A stretch of 32,555 nt of DNA from Ignavibacteriae bacterium HGW-Ignavibacteriae-2 (lineage in GTDB: Bacteria; Bacteroidota; Ignavibacteria; Ignavibacteriales; Melioribacteraceae): positions 1 through 32,555 of the forward strand of contig PGYT01000054.1 of assembly GCA_002839805.1 (NCBI GenBank), read 5' to 3'. The position numbers and the translations under genes are program-made. Below the pieces are notes generated by a model. It searched no databases, was not told where the DNA came from, and was given only the letters and a program-made list of their open reading frames with translations. Shown one piece after another: positions 8,657 to 16,875 of this stretch; position 1 is the stretch's first letter; each line of letters begins with the position of its first letter.

Positions 8657-9511
8657 ATGTTTTTTGACCCGCAATGTATACCTTGCATTATTAATCAGGC
8701 TTATGAATCGTCAAAAAAATTCGCAAGCGGAAATACTGAACTACAGTTAAAAATTGTAAAAAAAATTTGTGCCGAAGTTGAGGCCGTAGATATTAATTAT
8801 ACCGCCCCTATGTTCTCATCAAGTATGCAGAAAATAATTGAGGAATATTTAGATATTAAAAATCCTTACAAAAAGCTTAAGGACAAGAACATAATAATTG
8901 CTGAAAAATTTATTCCTTACATTAAAACCCTAATCGATAGATCCGCCGATAAACTGGAGATGGCAATTAGAACGGCAATAATTGGCAACGCGATAGATTT
9001 AGGGGCGAATCCCAATTTCGATATTGAATTTGAAGTAAGCCGTATAACCTCAGGGGATATTTATTTTATTGGATATCAAAAATTTAAAGAAGATCTAAAG
9101 AAAGCGGAACTCATTTTATATATAGCTGACAATTATGAGGAAGCCCTATTCGATAAATTTCTTATAACTGCATTGCTGCCGAAAAATGTTGTATTTGTTG
9201 TTCGCTCGAAACCCATACTAAATGATATAACGATGGAAGATGCAAAAAAGCTTGAAATCGAAAAACTTTGCAAAGTAATTGAAAGTGGAAGCATAATTGC
9301 CGGCACGGATTTGAATGAGTGTACACCGGAATTTTTAGATTTATATCGGAAAGCCGATATAGTTATTTCGAAAGGTCAGGGGAATTACGAAACATTGCTT
9401 AATGAGGTAAGACCGATTTATTTTTTATTCAGAGTTAAATGCGATGTGATTGCATCCAGATGCGGATTAAAAAAGGGAGATGGAGCCTTTTTTTATAACG
9501 GTGTAGAATAA
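8657..9511 (+). CDS. DUF89 (damage-control phosphatase / ARMT1-like) protein
   Basis: A 284-residue protein of the DUF89 family, short subfamily with an N-terminal Cys-x-x-Cys (C7 and C10 in DPQCIPCIINQA). The family metal-site motif appears as IADNYEEALFDK (DN...E, about residues 152-164), and a second signature KGQGNYETL is near residue 240. Family members are metal-dependent phosphatases that remove damaged or side-product phosphometabolites; the cysteine-bearing microbial subfamily has no firmly assigned substrate. It is the second gene of the operon, 45 bases after the radical SAM gene with an AAGGAT ribosome binding site. In this setting it may clean up a sugar-phosphate or cofactor side product, which is an inference from position only. 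Confidence 0.85.
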   Translation: MFFDPQCIPCIINQAYESSKKFASGNTELQLKIVKKICAEVEAVDINYTAPMFSSSMQKIIEEYLDIKNPYKKLKDKNIIIAEKFIPYIKTLIDRSADKLEMAIRTAIIGNAIDLGANPNFDIEFEVSRITSGDIYFIGYQKFKEDLKKAELILYIADNYEEALFDKFLITALLPKNVVFVVRSKPILNDITMEDAKKLEIEKLCKVIESGSIIAGTDLNECTPEFLDLYRKADIVISKGQGNYETLLNEVRPIYFLFRVKCDVIASRCGLKKGDGAFFYNGVE

Positions 9512-9584
9512 AATGATAAATAAAAGTAAAAAAAATAAATAGCATTAAAGTCAATTAGATAAAAATTTAAAAGATAGGATCAAA

Positions 9585-10934
9585 ATGAAAAAATATGATA
9601 TCGCCATTATTGGTGGAGGACCTGCGGGTGTAACATGTGCGCTTTCAGCAAAAAATATTTATCCTGAAAAAAATGTTGTTTTGATAAGAAAAGAGCCAAA
9701 ACCGATGATACCCTGTGGAATTCCTTACGTGTTTCACACTCTTAATGAGGTCAGTGATAATATTCTACCTGATACACCGTTAATCGCTAATAAAATAGAA
9801 ATAATTAATGACGAGGCAATTGGAAGAAATGAAAATAAAATAATTCTTCAAAATAATGGTGAATTGGAGTTTGATAAACTTGTTTTAGCAACAGGATCTA
9901 AAGCGGTTCTGCCTAAAATTGAAAACGTTGATAAAGAAAATGTTTTTTTAATAATGAAAGACAAAGAATATCTGAAGAATTTGAAAACCCGGATACAGGA
10001 ATCTGAAAAAATTGTAATTCTCGGCGGCGGATATATTGGTGTTGAAGTAGCTGACGAATTATTAAAAGCAAAAAAGGAAGTTACAATTGTAGAAATGATG
10101 GACACACTCCTGCAGTCTATGGACAAAGAGTTCGGGGATAAAGTAAAAGAAATTCTTGAAAATAACGGATGTAAAATAATAACAGGAAAGAGTGTAGATA
10201 AAATTTTAGGCGATAAGAAAGTTAATGCTGTTGAATTGAACGACGGCTCAAAAGTGGACTGTGATCTTTTAATAATTTCATGCGGTTACAAACCCAATGT
10301 TGAATTGGCCGAAAAATTTAATTTAGTAGTTGAAGAAGGGAAAGGAATTTTAGTTGACGCATACTTACGTACGTCTGAAAAAGATATTTTCGCAATTGGC
10401 GACTGCGCCGCTAAATATGATTTTTATACAGGTGAGTTCTCAAATATAATGCTGGCTTCAACAGCTATGGCTGAAGGCAGGCTTGTTGGCACAAACCTCT
10501 ATTCAATAAAAGTTATTCGGCAATATCCCGGTGTTCTTGGTTCCTTCTCTACTAAAATAGGTGATACCGCTTTTGCAGTAAGCGGAATTATTGAAAAAAG
10601 AGCGAAAGCCCGCTCACTTGACTACACAGTCGGTTTCGCAAAATCAGTTGATCGCCACCCGGGTAAATTGCCAGGTGCTTCAGAAGTTACCGTGAAACTT
10701 ATTTTTTCAACTTATTCCCATACTTTAATGGGAGCCCAAATTACTGGTGGTGATTCTGTTGGTGAAATGATAAATATTGTGTCAGTGATGATTCTAAATA
10801 AAATGACCGATATAGATATTAACAATTTACAAATAGGAACTCACCCTCTCCTAACCGCTTCACCGGTAGCTTATCCTATAATTAACGCTACGGTTGACGC
10901 TATTAAGAAATGGTATAAAATGCAGGCAGTTTAA
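9585..10934 (+). CDS. FAD-dependent disulfide reductase, CoA-disulfide/persulfide reductase-like
   Basis: A 449-residue flavoprotein of the single-cysteine pyridine-nucleotide-disulfide reductase class. It has the FAD site GGGPAG (10-15), a redox cysteine C44 in PMIPCGIPYV, the NAD(P) site ILGGGYIGVEVADEL in the middle, the second FAD motif DIFAIGDCA, and a C-terminal dimerisation domain. The single cysteine in this context is characteristic of CoA-disulfide reductases, NADH oxidases and NADH-dependent persulfide reductases; the exact substrate cannot be chosen from sequence. No fused rhodanese domain is present. Within the operon it follows the DUF89 gene and precedes mrp by 16 bases, so it may supply reducing power or handle persulfide sulfur for Fe-S or Mo-S assembly. 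Confidence 0.85.
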   Translation: MKKYDIAIIGGGPAGVTCALSAKNIYPEKNVVLIRKEPKPMIPCGIPYVFHTLNEVSDNILPDTPLIANKIEIINDEAIGRNENKIILQNNGELEFDKLVLATGSKAVLPKIENVDKENVFLIMKDKEYLKNLKTRIQESEKIVILGGGYIGVEVADELLKAKKEVTIVEMMDTLLQSMDKEFGDKVKEILENNGCKIITGKSVDKILGDKKVNAVELNDGSKVDCDLLIISCGYKPNVELAEKFNLVVEEGKGILVDAYLRTSEKDIFAIGDCAAKYDFYTGEFSNIMLASTAMAEGRLVGTNLYSIKVIRQYPGVLGSFSTKIGDTAFAVSGIIEKRAKARSLDYTVGFAKSVDRHPGKLPGASEVTVKLIFSTYSHTLMGAQITGGDSVGEMINIVSVMILNKMTDIDINNLQIGTHPLLTASPVAYPIINATVDAIKKWYKMQAV

Positions 10935-10950
10935 TTAACAAGGAACAATA

Positions 10951-11781
10951 ATGAACGAAGAAGAAAAACAAAAATCTTTTGATGAAGAAGAGAAAAGGAT
11001 TAAGGAAAATATATCAAAAATATCGCACCGAATTGCTGTGTTCAGTGGAAAAGGCGGCGTAGGCAAAACTACAGTTAGTGTGAATCTTGCCTATGGATTA
11101 CAAATGGATGGACTTTCCACGGGTCTGCTGGATGCCGATATAACAGGACCAAACGTTGCTAAAATGCTTGGAATTAACAATGAATTGATTGTTGTAGATT
11201 CCAAAATGATTCCATTCGAAAAATTCGGTGTAAAAATGATTTCTATAGCATCTTTAATTGAATCCGGTCAGCCTGTAATATGGCGCGGGCCAATGCGTTC
11301 GAAAATAATCAGTCAATTTTTGGCCGATGTTGAGTGGGGTGAATTGGATTATTTGATAGCCGATCTACCTCCGGGAACCGGAGATGAAATATTAACAATT
11401 GCACAACAAATGAAACCGGACTACGCTGTTGTTGTAACAACACCTCAAGAGGTTTCAGTTATCGACGCCGAACGCGCCATTAATATGGCAAAGAAACTTG
11501 AAATTCCTTTTATAGGAGTCGTAGAAAATATGTCGGGATTTGTTTGCCCTCATTGCAGTGCTGTAATAGAACTCTTCGGTTCGGGTGGCGGTAAAAAATT
11601 AGCCGATGATTATGAAGTTCCATTCCTTGGTTCAATTCCAATTGATATCGACGCGCGAATAATGGGTGATATGGGGAAACCCATTGTACTTGAAAAACCG
11701 GAATCGGAGGTTTCTACAGCTTTTAAATCAATTTTAGATATAATGGATAAACATTACCACAATGAATTTCAATCAAACTAA
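10951..11781 (+). CDS. Mrp/NBP35-family Fe-S cluster carrier ATPase
   Basis: A 276-residue cytosolic P-loop protein. It has the deviant Walker A FSGKGGVGKTT (31-41), DADITGPNVAKMLG, the switch motif DLPPGTGDE, and a C-terminal Cys-x-x-Cys (C199, C202 in GFVCPHCS) that bridges a 4Fe-4S cluster across the dimer in Mrp/ApbC/Nbp35 proteins. These bind and transfer Fe-S clusters to apo-proteins. It lacks the N-terminal DUF59 domain found in many Mrp proteins and instead has a charged, glutamate/lysine-rich leader of about 25 residues. Its stop codon abuts the ATG of the CGGC-domain gene, so the two are translationally linked. It corresponds in type to the Mrp/ParA gene of ORP loci. Confidence 0.93.
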   Translation: MNEEEKQKSFDEEEKRIKENISKISHRIAVFSGKGGVGKTTVSVNLAYGLQMDGLSTGLLDADITGPNVAKMLGINNELIVVDSKMIPFEKFGVKMISIASLIESGQPVIWRGPMRSKIISQFLADVEWGELDYLIADLPPGTGDEILTIAQQMKPDYAVVVTTPQEVSVIDAERAINMAKKLEIPFIGVVENMSGFVCPHCSAVIELFGSGGGKKLADDYEVPFLGSIPIDIDARIMGDMGKPIVLEKPESEVSTAFKSILDIMDKHYHNEFQSN

Positions 11782-12246
11782 ATGGTAAAAAGCAAAATGA
11801 ATCAAAGAAAAGTAAAAATTGGAATTATAATCTGCGACAGATATAAAAATTGCGCAGGTGGAAAATGTTTTAAATCAATTTCTGAAAAAGCAGGAGCGTT
11901 TGATATTTATAAAGGTCAGGATGTTGAACTTGTCGGTCATACTACCTGCGGAGGATGCCCGGGCGGTAACATCGAATACGCGCCTGAGGAATTGAAGAAA
12001 AATGGTGCCGAAGTTATTCATTTTGCTACCGGTATGGTTGTTGGTTATCCCCCATGCCCATACATAGAACATTTCAAGAAATTCATTGAAACTAAATATG
12101 ATTTAAGAGTTATAGTCGGAACTCATCCAATCCCTGAAAAATATTATTTAACGCATCAGGAATTAAATACATGGAATACACCGGAGTCCCTTGATTTAAT
12201 TGAAGCCGTATTAACAAAGGAAAAAATTAGGATGAGTTATAATTAG
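11782..12246 (+). CDS. CGGC-domain protein
   Basis: A 154-residue cysteine-rich protein. The name-giving motif TTCGGCPGGN (C56, C59) is preceded by C18, C24 and C29 (ICDRYKNCAGGKCF) and followed by C92 in YPPCPY. CGGC-domain proteins occur widely in anaerobes, are thought to bind metal or an Fe-S cluster, and have no assigned reaction. The ATG follows the mrp stop codon without a gap; an internal ATG at residue 6 is an alternative start. Its linkage to the Fe-S carrier suggests a shared role in cluster handling, which is an inference. Confidence 0.8.
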   Translation: MVKSKMNQRKVKIGIIICDRYKNCAGGKCFKSISEKAGAFDIYKGQDVELVGHTTCGGCPGGNIEYAPEELKKNGAEVIHFATGMVVGYPPCPYIEHFKKFIETKYDLRVIVGTHPIPEKYYLTHQELNTWNTPESLDLIEAVLTKEKIRMSYN

Positions 12247-12313
12247 ATGATGTTAAGGCAAAGGAAAATAAAATAATCCATAAATAAAATAATTTATCGA
12301 AAGGAAAATTTTG

Positions 12314-12688
12314 ATGGCGGTTCTAACCGAAATGGTACTAAATGCATGGCAAAATCTTGAAGGACCGATTGTATTTTCTACAACCGACACTGAAGGAATT
12401 CCAAATTCAATTTATGTAACATGTGTTTCAATCTTTAATCCAGAGACAATAATTATTGCCGACATTTTTTTTAATAAAACACGAAATAATATTTTGAATG
12501 GGAGTAAAGGAACAATCCTTTTTATAACGAAAGATAAAAAATCATTCCAAATGAAAGGAAGCATTGAATACCATAAAAATGGTGAATTCTTTGATGATAT
12601 GAAAAAATGGAATCCGGTAAAATTACCGGGACATGCCGCCGCTGTATTAAAAATTGAGGACGTTTATTCCGGTTCGGAAAAACTCTAA
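12314..12688 (+). CDS. Pyridoxamine 5'-phosphate oxidase-like flavin-binding protein
   Basis: A small (124-residue) split-barrel protein. The pattern PIVFSTTDTEGIPNSIYVTCV, the strand pair IIIADIFFNKTRNNI and GTILFITKDKKSFQMKGSIEYH is the usual layout of PNPOx-like FMN- or heme-binding proteins of anaerobes. The ATG at 12314 is chosen because AAAGGAAAA lies at a proper distance; a TTG one codon earlier is also open. Reactions in this family are diverse (flavin reductases, F420 or heme proteins), so no substrate is proposed. It lies between the CGGC gene and the second radical SAM gene in the same operon. Confidence 0.75.
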   Translation: MAVLTEMVLNAWQNLEGPIVFSTTDTEGIPNSIYVTCVSIFNPETIIIADIFFNKTRNNILNGSKGTILFITKDKKSFQMKGSIEYHKNGEFFDDMKKWNPVKLPGHAAAVLKIEDVYSGSEKL

Positions 12689-12706
12689 TTAGATAATAAG
12701 GTAAGT

Positions 12707-13646
12707 ATGATAATATTTGGTCCGGTACCATCGCGCAGATTAGGCAGAAGCCTAGGAGTAAATAATATACCGCCAAAGGTTTGCAGTTACTCCTGTATAT
12801 ACTGTCAAGTTGGTGCTACTGATTCAATGAGTATAAAGAGAAAGGAATTTTATTCTTCCGATCAGATTTATTATGAAGTAGCTGAAAAGGTACGTCAATT
12901 AATTAAATTGGGAGAAAAAATTGATAATATTACATTCGTGCCGGATGGCGAACCTACACTTGACATTAATATTGGCAATACAATTGAAAAGTTAAAATCA
13001 TTTGGAATTAAAATAGCAGTGATTACAAATGCATCTTTAATTTGGGATATACAAGTTCAAAAAGATTTGATGAAAGCTGATTGGGTCTCATTAAAAATTG
13101 ATTCGGTAATTGAGAATATATGGCGTAAAATTAACAGACCGCACGGTTTACTTGATCTTCAAAAAATTTTACACGGAATTGAAGAATTTGCAGCCTCCTT
13201 CAGAGGAATATTGGTTACAGAAACAATGCTTGTTAAAGGTGTTAATGATAACCGTGAATCACTTTCTAAAACCGCACAAATAGATAAAGGGAATAAAACC
13301 TGAGAGTTCTTATATATTGGTTCCTACTCGCCCTACGGTTGAAAAAACAGCTGATGTGCCGTCAGAAGAAAGTATAAACATGGCTTATCAGATATTCAGT
13401 GGATTAATAAACAATGTTCAACTTGTAGTTTCCAATGAAGGAACAGATTTCCATTTTTCATCCGATGCTGAAAAAGAATTGTTGAGCATTTTAGCGGTTC
13501 ATCCCATGCGCAAAGATGCAGTTGAAGAATTTTTATTCCGCTCAAACTCAGATTGGAATTTAATTGATAAACTGATTAAACGCGGGCAATTAAAAGAAGT
13601 AACATTCTCGGGCAATAATTTTTTTATTAAAAATATTTCGAGGTAA
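12707..13646 (+). pseudogene. Second COG0731 radical SAM protein, interrupted by a one-base frameshift
   Basis: The first frame (12707-13303) encodes FGPVPSRRLGRSLGVNN, the cluster motif CSYSCIYC (C26, C30, C33) and most of the radical SAM barrel, ending out of register as QIDKGNKT-stop. A frame shifted by one base continues exactly where the family continues: IKGIKPESSYILVPTRP, then a winged-helix-like C-terminus up to 13646. The switch must occur between 13280 and 13301; deleting one base at about 13280-13285 restores AQMIKGIKPESSY and a full protein of about 312 residues. The gene is a paralogue of 7580-8611 without its extra cysteines. Neither half shows other decay, so the cause is either a sequencing/assembly error or a very recent mutation. 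If real, only the N-terminal part would be made. Confidence 0.85.
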
Positions 13647-13649
13647 GTG

Positions 13650-13961
13650 ATGGCTATAACAAAAAAATATTCTGATGATAAAAAATTCTGTCATGTAACA
13701 TTTAGTATTTCAAAAGAAACAGCTGATAAATTTAATCAAATATCTTTAGTGGGCGAGTTTAACAACTGGGATATTCATAAAAATAAATTCACAATTAGAA
13801 ACACTGATGGCTCACTGAGCGTTGCATATAATTTGCCCGCCGGTAAAGAATATCAATTCAGGTATTTAGGCGACGGACAAATTTGGTTTAATGAACCGGA
13901 AGCCGACAGTCATGTGTTATCCCACTATGGCGATTCTGAAAATTCAATTTTACAATTATGA
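13650..13961 (+). CDS. Stand-alone CBM48/AMPK-like glycogen-binding domain protein
   Basis: A protein of about 103 residues made of a single beta-sandwich domain. SLVGEFNNWD, the spaced beta strands, AGKEYQFRYLGDGQIWFNEPEAD and a polar C-terminus match the carbohydrate-binding module 48 / AMP-kinase beta-subunit type (isoamylase N-terminal early set). Such isolated domains are common in Bacteroidota and Ignavibacteria-like genomes and are presumed to bind glycogen or other alpha-glucans. The preferred start is the ATG at 13650, with AGGT seven bases upstream; a GTG one codon earlier is possible. It is three bases after the frameshifted radical SAM gene. No carbohydrate enzyme lies nearby, so its role inside a metal-cofactor operon is unexplained. 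Confidence 0.8.
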   Translation: MAITKKYSDDKKFCHVTFSISKETADKFNQISLVGEFNNWDIHKNKFTIRNTDGSLSVAYNLPAGKEYQFRYLGDGQIWFNEPEADSHVLSHYGDSENSILQL

Positions 13962-14043
13962 TTAAATCAAAATCATTTTTTATTGGTTTTAAGAGAAAAT
14001 AAGTAATAACCAAATTTTCTTAATAAAGTTAAAGGAGTAAAAA

Positions 14044-14256
14044 ATGCCAAACTTTGATGGAACAGGTCCACAGGGACAAGGCTCAATGACAGGCAGAAGA
14101 AGAGGACGCTGCAAAAATAATAAAGATACAGAAAATCAGAATATTGAGAACCAACTAGTTGAAAACACAGAGGTTGATAAGGCGCAGGGTCGCGGATTAA
14201 GAAAACGAAACGGCAGAAAAGGCACTGGTGGCGGTAGAAGATTTGGAAACAGATAA
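14044..14256 (+). CDS. DUF5320-family small glycine/arginine-rich protein
   Basis: A 70-residue protein with the family opening MPNFDGTGPQGQGSMTGRR followed by GRC, and a basic, glycine-rich tail (KGTGGGRRFGNR). DUF5320 proteins begin with this GTGP-G-G-MTGR pattern and regularly sit beside NifX-like and MinD/ferredoxin genes in anaerobes; their function is unknown. Only one cysteine (C23) is seen. The middle is polar, rich in Asn and Glu, and likely disordered. A strong ribosome binding site (AAAGGAG) precedes the ATG, suggesting high expression. The last 29 bases overlap the start of the next gene. Confidence 0.8.
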   Translation: MPNFDGTGPQGQGSMTGRRRGRCKNNKDTENQNIENQLVENTEVDKAQGRGLRKRNGRKGTGGGRRFGNR

Positions 14257-14719
14257 TTTCAAATCTTATAGTTCACTAATAAGTGAAAATATCAATTCGG
14301 CGGAAGATAAATATGTTGTAAAAAAAATTGCTGTCGCAATTGAGATACCTGAAAATTCTTCTCCAATGTCGGAAATTTTCGGGAGATGCAATAAATTCTT
14401 GTTCTATAACCAACAAACAAACACTCAAGAATTTATAACAAATCCATTTAAGTCTGAATTGGGTGGAGCGGGAATTCAATCGGCTAAATTTTTAATTGAA
14501 AACGAAGTTGATTTAGTAATCGTTAAACAAATTGGTATAAATCCATTACGATTTTTAAATTCTGCAAATATAAAAGTATTTGAGTGCAAAGATGGTAACG
14601 CGACTGAAGCCTTAAATAAATTGAAAGAGGGGAAACTGAGTCAAATAGAAAATGATCCCGGAGATTTTACTTTAGGAAGGAAAAAAAATAGATACGGAAA
14701 TAAATATTTAAAAATCTAG
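14228..14719 (+). CDS. NifX/NifB-like (dinitrogenase Fe-Mo cofactor family) protein A
   Basis: The conserved domain begins near residue 32 (KKIAVAIEIPENSSPMSEIFGRCNKFLFY) and contains the family signature FGRC. The fold is the ribonuclease-H-like NifX/NafY/ORP domain that binds Mo-Fe-S type clusters or their precursors. The GTG at 14228, overlapping the DUF5320 gene by 29 bases with AAAAGG five bases upstream, is the only reasonable start, as no ATG precedes the domain; the first 30 residues are therefore uncertain. The C-terminus has a basic tail, GRKKNRYGNKY. It is the most divergent of the three copies here and lacks the histidine-rich tail of copy B. Confidence 0.75.
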   Translation: MAVEDLETDNFKSYSSLISENINSAEDKYVVKKIAVAIEIPENSSPMSEIFGRCNKFLFYNQQTNTQEFITNPFKSELGGAGIQSAKFLIENEVDLVIVKQIGINPLRFLNSANIKVFECKDGNATEALNKLKEGKLSQIENDPGDFTLGRKKNRYGNKYLKI

Positions 14720-14743
14720 CAAATAAAAATAATAAGGGGAAGT

Positions 14744-15130
14744 ATGAATCAAAGAGTAGCAATTGCGATTGAAGAAAACGGTACTGAAGAAAGAGTTGCC
14801 GAACATTTCGGAAGATGTTCAAAGTTTTATGTTTGCGAACTTAACGAACAAAAAAAGGTTTTGAAAACCGAAACTTTTTTTAATCCTTTAGCAGGTGAGC
14901 ACAGCGGTGCGTGCCAATTACCAGGATATGTTAAACAATTCAATGTAGATACAATTATCGCAGGCGGTATGGGGCAGAAGGCAGTATCAAATTTTCTTGG
15001 ATTCGGTATCGATGTTATTACAGCTCCGGGTCTTCTTGCCGATGATGCTTTAAAAGAATTTGTTCAAGGAAAACTTGTTGGTTATGAAGCCTGCAAGCAC
15101 GATCATGGTCATGATAACAGCTGTCATTAA
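14744..15130 (+). CDS. NifX/ORP-like protein B with His/Cys-rich tail
   Basis: A 128-residue protein of the dinitrogenase iron-molybdenum cofactor biosynthesis family. The domain starts at residue 3 (RVAIAIEENGTEERVAEHFGRCSKFY), continues with FNPLAGEHSGAC and GGMGQKAVSNFLGFGIDV, and ends in a metal-ligand-rich tail CKHDHGHDNSCH. Relatives include NifX, NafY and the Orange Protein of Desulfovibrio, which holds a Mo-Cu-S cluster. Conserved FGRC and the C-terminal Cys/His suggest binding of a metal cluster. The ATG follows AAGGGGAAG. It lies nine bases upstream of the MinD/ferredoxin ATPase pair, the position expected for an ORP-type complex. The bound metal cannot be told from sequence. Confidence 0.88.
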   Translation: MNQRVAIAIEENGTEERVAEHFGRCSKFYVCELNEQKKVLKTETFFNPLAGEHSGACQLPGYVKQFNVDTIIAGGMGQKAVSNFLGFGIDVITAPGLLADDALKEFVQGKLVGYEACKHDHGHDNSCH

Positions 15131-15139
15131 AGGATTGAC

Positions 15140-15991
15140 GTGATAATATCTATTGCATCCGGGAAAGGAGGAACTGGGAAAACCACAGTTGCCGCCAGTT
15201 TGGCCTCTATAATCCCGGAAAGTGTTTATCTCGACTGTGACGTTGAAGAACCGAACGGGCATCTTCTTTTAAAACCCGAATTTAATTCGGAAGAAAGAGT
15301 AGAAAAAAATCTTCCGGAAATTAACCGGGATAAATGCACATTTTGCGGAAAGTGTCTTGAGGTTTGCGAATTTAATGCTCTTATAAATTTAGGATCTGAA
15401 ATTATTCTTTTTGAGGAGATGTGCCACAGTTGCGGAGCTTGTGTTCATTTTTGCCCTTCAAAAATAATTACCGAAATATCAAAAGAAATTGGAATAATTA
15501 GGAAGGGAATTGCGGATGGAAATGTTCTTTTCGTGGATGGAGTATTAAATATTGGTGAAGTATCCGTGCCTCCATTAATAAAAGAGGTGAAAAAAAATAT
15601 AGTAGAGTCAAAATTAAATATAATAGATTCTCCCCCTGGTACTTCTTGCTCTATGTTAGAGGCGGTAAGGGAATCGGACTTTTGTATACTTGTCACTGAA
15701 TCCACACCATTCGGTCTGAATGATTTAAAACTTGCCGTAGATGTGTTAAAAACTATTAAAGTTCCGTTTGGAGTAGTCATAAATAAATATGCCAAGTCAT
15801 TTATACAGATGGAAAAATATTTGTTTAACAATGGAATTGAGGTTCTTCTAAAAATTGAGTTTGATAGAAGATTTGCTGAAGCTTATTCTGAAGGGATTTT
15901 ACCGTTAAATAAATATCCGGAATTAAAAGCTGGTTTTATTGAACTTCACCAAAAAATTATGAAAAAGATGGAAATAGAAAAAATTGGGTAA
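15140..15991 (+). CDS. MinD/ParA-type ATPase with 2[4Fe-4S] ferredoxin insert (first)
   Basis: A 283-residue P-loop ATPase. Deviant Walker A IASGKGGTGKTT (5-16), then LDCDVEEPNGH, an inserted ferredoxin domain with eight cysteines (C66, C69, C72, C76 and C95, C98, C101, C105), and the switch region IIDSPPGTSCSM. This architecture, nearly always present as an adjacent pair, is the hallmark of ORP/NifX-associated loci of anaerobes (compare DVU2103/DVU2104 in Desulfovibrio); it is thought to couple ATP hydrolysis to electron or cluster transfer. The start codon is GTG at 15140 with AAAGG before it. The last eight bases overlap the following gene, implying translational coupling and equal amounts of both ATPases. 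Confidence 0.92.
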   Translation: MIISIASGKGGTGKTTVAASLASIIPESVYLDCDVEEPNGHLLLKPEFNSEERVEKNLPEINRDKCTFCGKCLEVCEFNALINLGSEIILFEEMCHSCGACVHFCPSKIITEISKEIGIIRKGIADGNVLFVDGVLNIGEVSVPPLIKEVKKNIVESKLNIIDSPPGTSCSMLEAVRESDFCILVTESTPFGLNDLKLAVDVLKTIKVPFGVVINKYAKSFIQMEKYLFNNGIEVLLKIEFDRRFAEAYSEGILPLNKYPELKAGFIELHQKIMKKMEIEKIG

Positions 15992-16865
15992 AGATTATAA
16001 ACAGATTGTAATTCTCAGTGGAAAAGGCGGAACAGGTAAAACTACTTTTTCAGGAGCGTTTGCAAGTTTGATTAATAAAAAAATAGTAATCGATTGCGAT
16101 GTAGACGCCGCCAATCTTCATCTTATTCTTAAACCCAAAATAATTAACAGATACGATTTTTCCGGCGGAAAGAAAGCCTTAATCGATAATTTTAATTGTC
16201 AGCAATGCGGTTTGTGTGAATCAATCTGTCGTTTTGATGCAATACATAATTATGAGATAGATCAGCTAAGCTGCGAGGGTTGCGGATTCTGTGTTCGGAT
16301 TTGTCCTTATAACGCAATAAAATTCGGATCTTCACAATCAGGTCATTTATTTGAATGTGTACTGGAGGATGAATCAAAATTTTATTATGCTAAACTTTTT
16401 CCTGGTGAAGGAAATTCAGGGAAACTTGTAAGTGAAATAAAGAGGAAAGCACTCGAGAATATTTCGGGGGAAATTAAATGGGTAATTGTTGATGGACCTC
16501 CCGGAATAGGTTGTCCTGTAAACGCGAGCATAGCCGGAGCTGATTATGTTGTTATTGTAACTGAACCAACAGTTTCCGGCATACACGATCTTAAACGTTT
16601 GTTGCAACTTTTAAATACATTTAAAATAAAAGCCGGTGTTATAATCAACAAAAATGATCTTAACAAATCGATTTCGGATCAGATTTATGAATATGCCGAA
16701 ATCCATAACATTCCTGTCATAGGTACTATCCCATATAATACCGATTTTGTAAAAGCTCTGATAAATGGTGCAAATATTGTGGAAAGTAATAATAAAGTTC
16801 GTGAGGAAATATCTGACATTTTAATAGGACTAGAACAAGAAGTTAATAAAACAATAAATTATTAG
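15984..16865 (+). CDS. MinD/ParA-type ATPase with 2[4Fe-4S] ferredoxin insert (second)
   Basis: A 293-residue paralogue of the preceding gene. Deviant Walker A LSGKGGTGKTT, DCDVDAANLH, eight ferredoxin cysteines (C72, C75, C78, C82 and C97, C100, C103, C107), and VDGPPGIGCPVNASI as the switch motif. It starts with TTG inside the end of its neighbour (overlap of eight bases). Pairs of this kind probably form a heterodimer binding several 4Fe-4S clusters. An ATG start is not available near the domain start, and the N-terminus MGKDYKQIVILSGKGG fits the family. It is followed ten bases later by NifX-like protein C. Confidence 0.92.
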   Translation: MGKDYKQIVILSGKGGTGKTTFSGAFASLINKKIVIDCDVDAANLHLILKPKIINRYDFSGGKKALIDNFNCQQCGLCESICRFDAIHNYEIDQLSCEGCGFCVRICPYNAIKFGSSQSGHLFECVLEDESKFYYAKLFPGEGNSGKLVSEIKRKALENISGEIKWVIVDGPPGIGCPVNASIAGADYVVIVTEPTVSGIHDLKRLLQLLNTFKIKAGVIINKNDLNKSISDQIYEYAEIHNIPVIGTIPYNTDFVKALINGANIVESNNKVREEISDILIGLEQEVNKTINY

Positions 16866-16875
16866 GAGATTAGAG

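Noticed and set aside
13280-13303. Programmed +1 frameshift in the radical SAM gene
   Set aside because: No slippery sequence, no strong internal ribosome binding site-like stimulator and no downstream structure were seen; COG0731 proteins are not known to use frameshifting. An indel is simpler.
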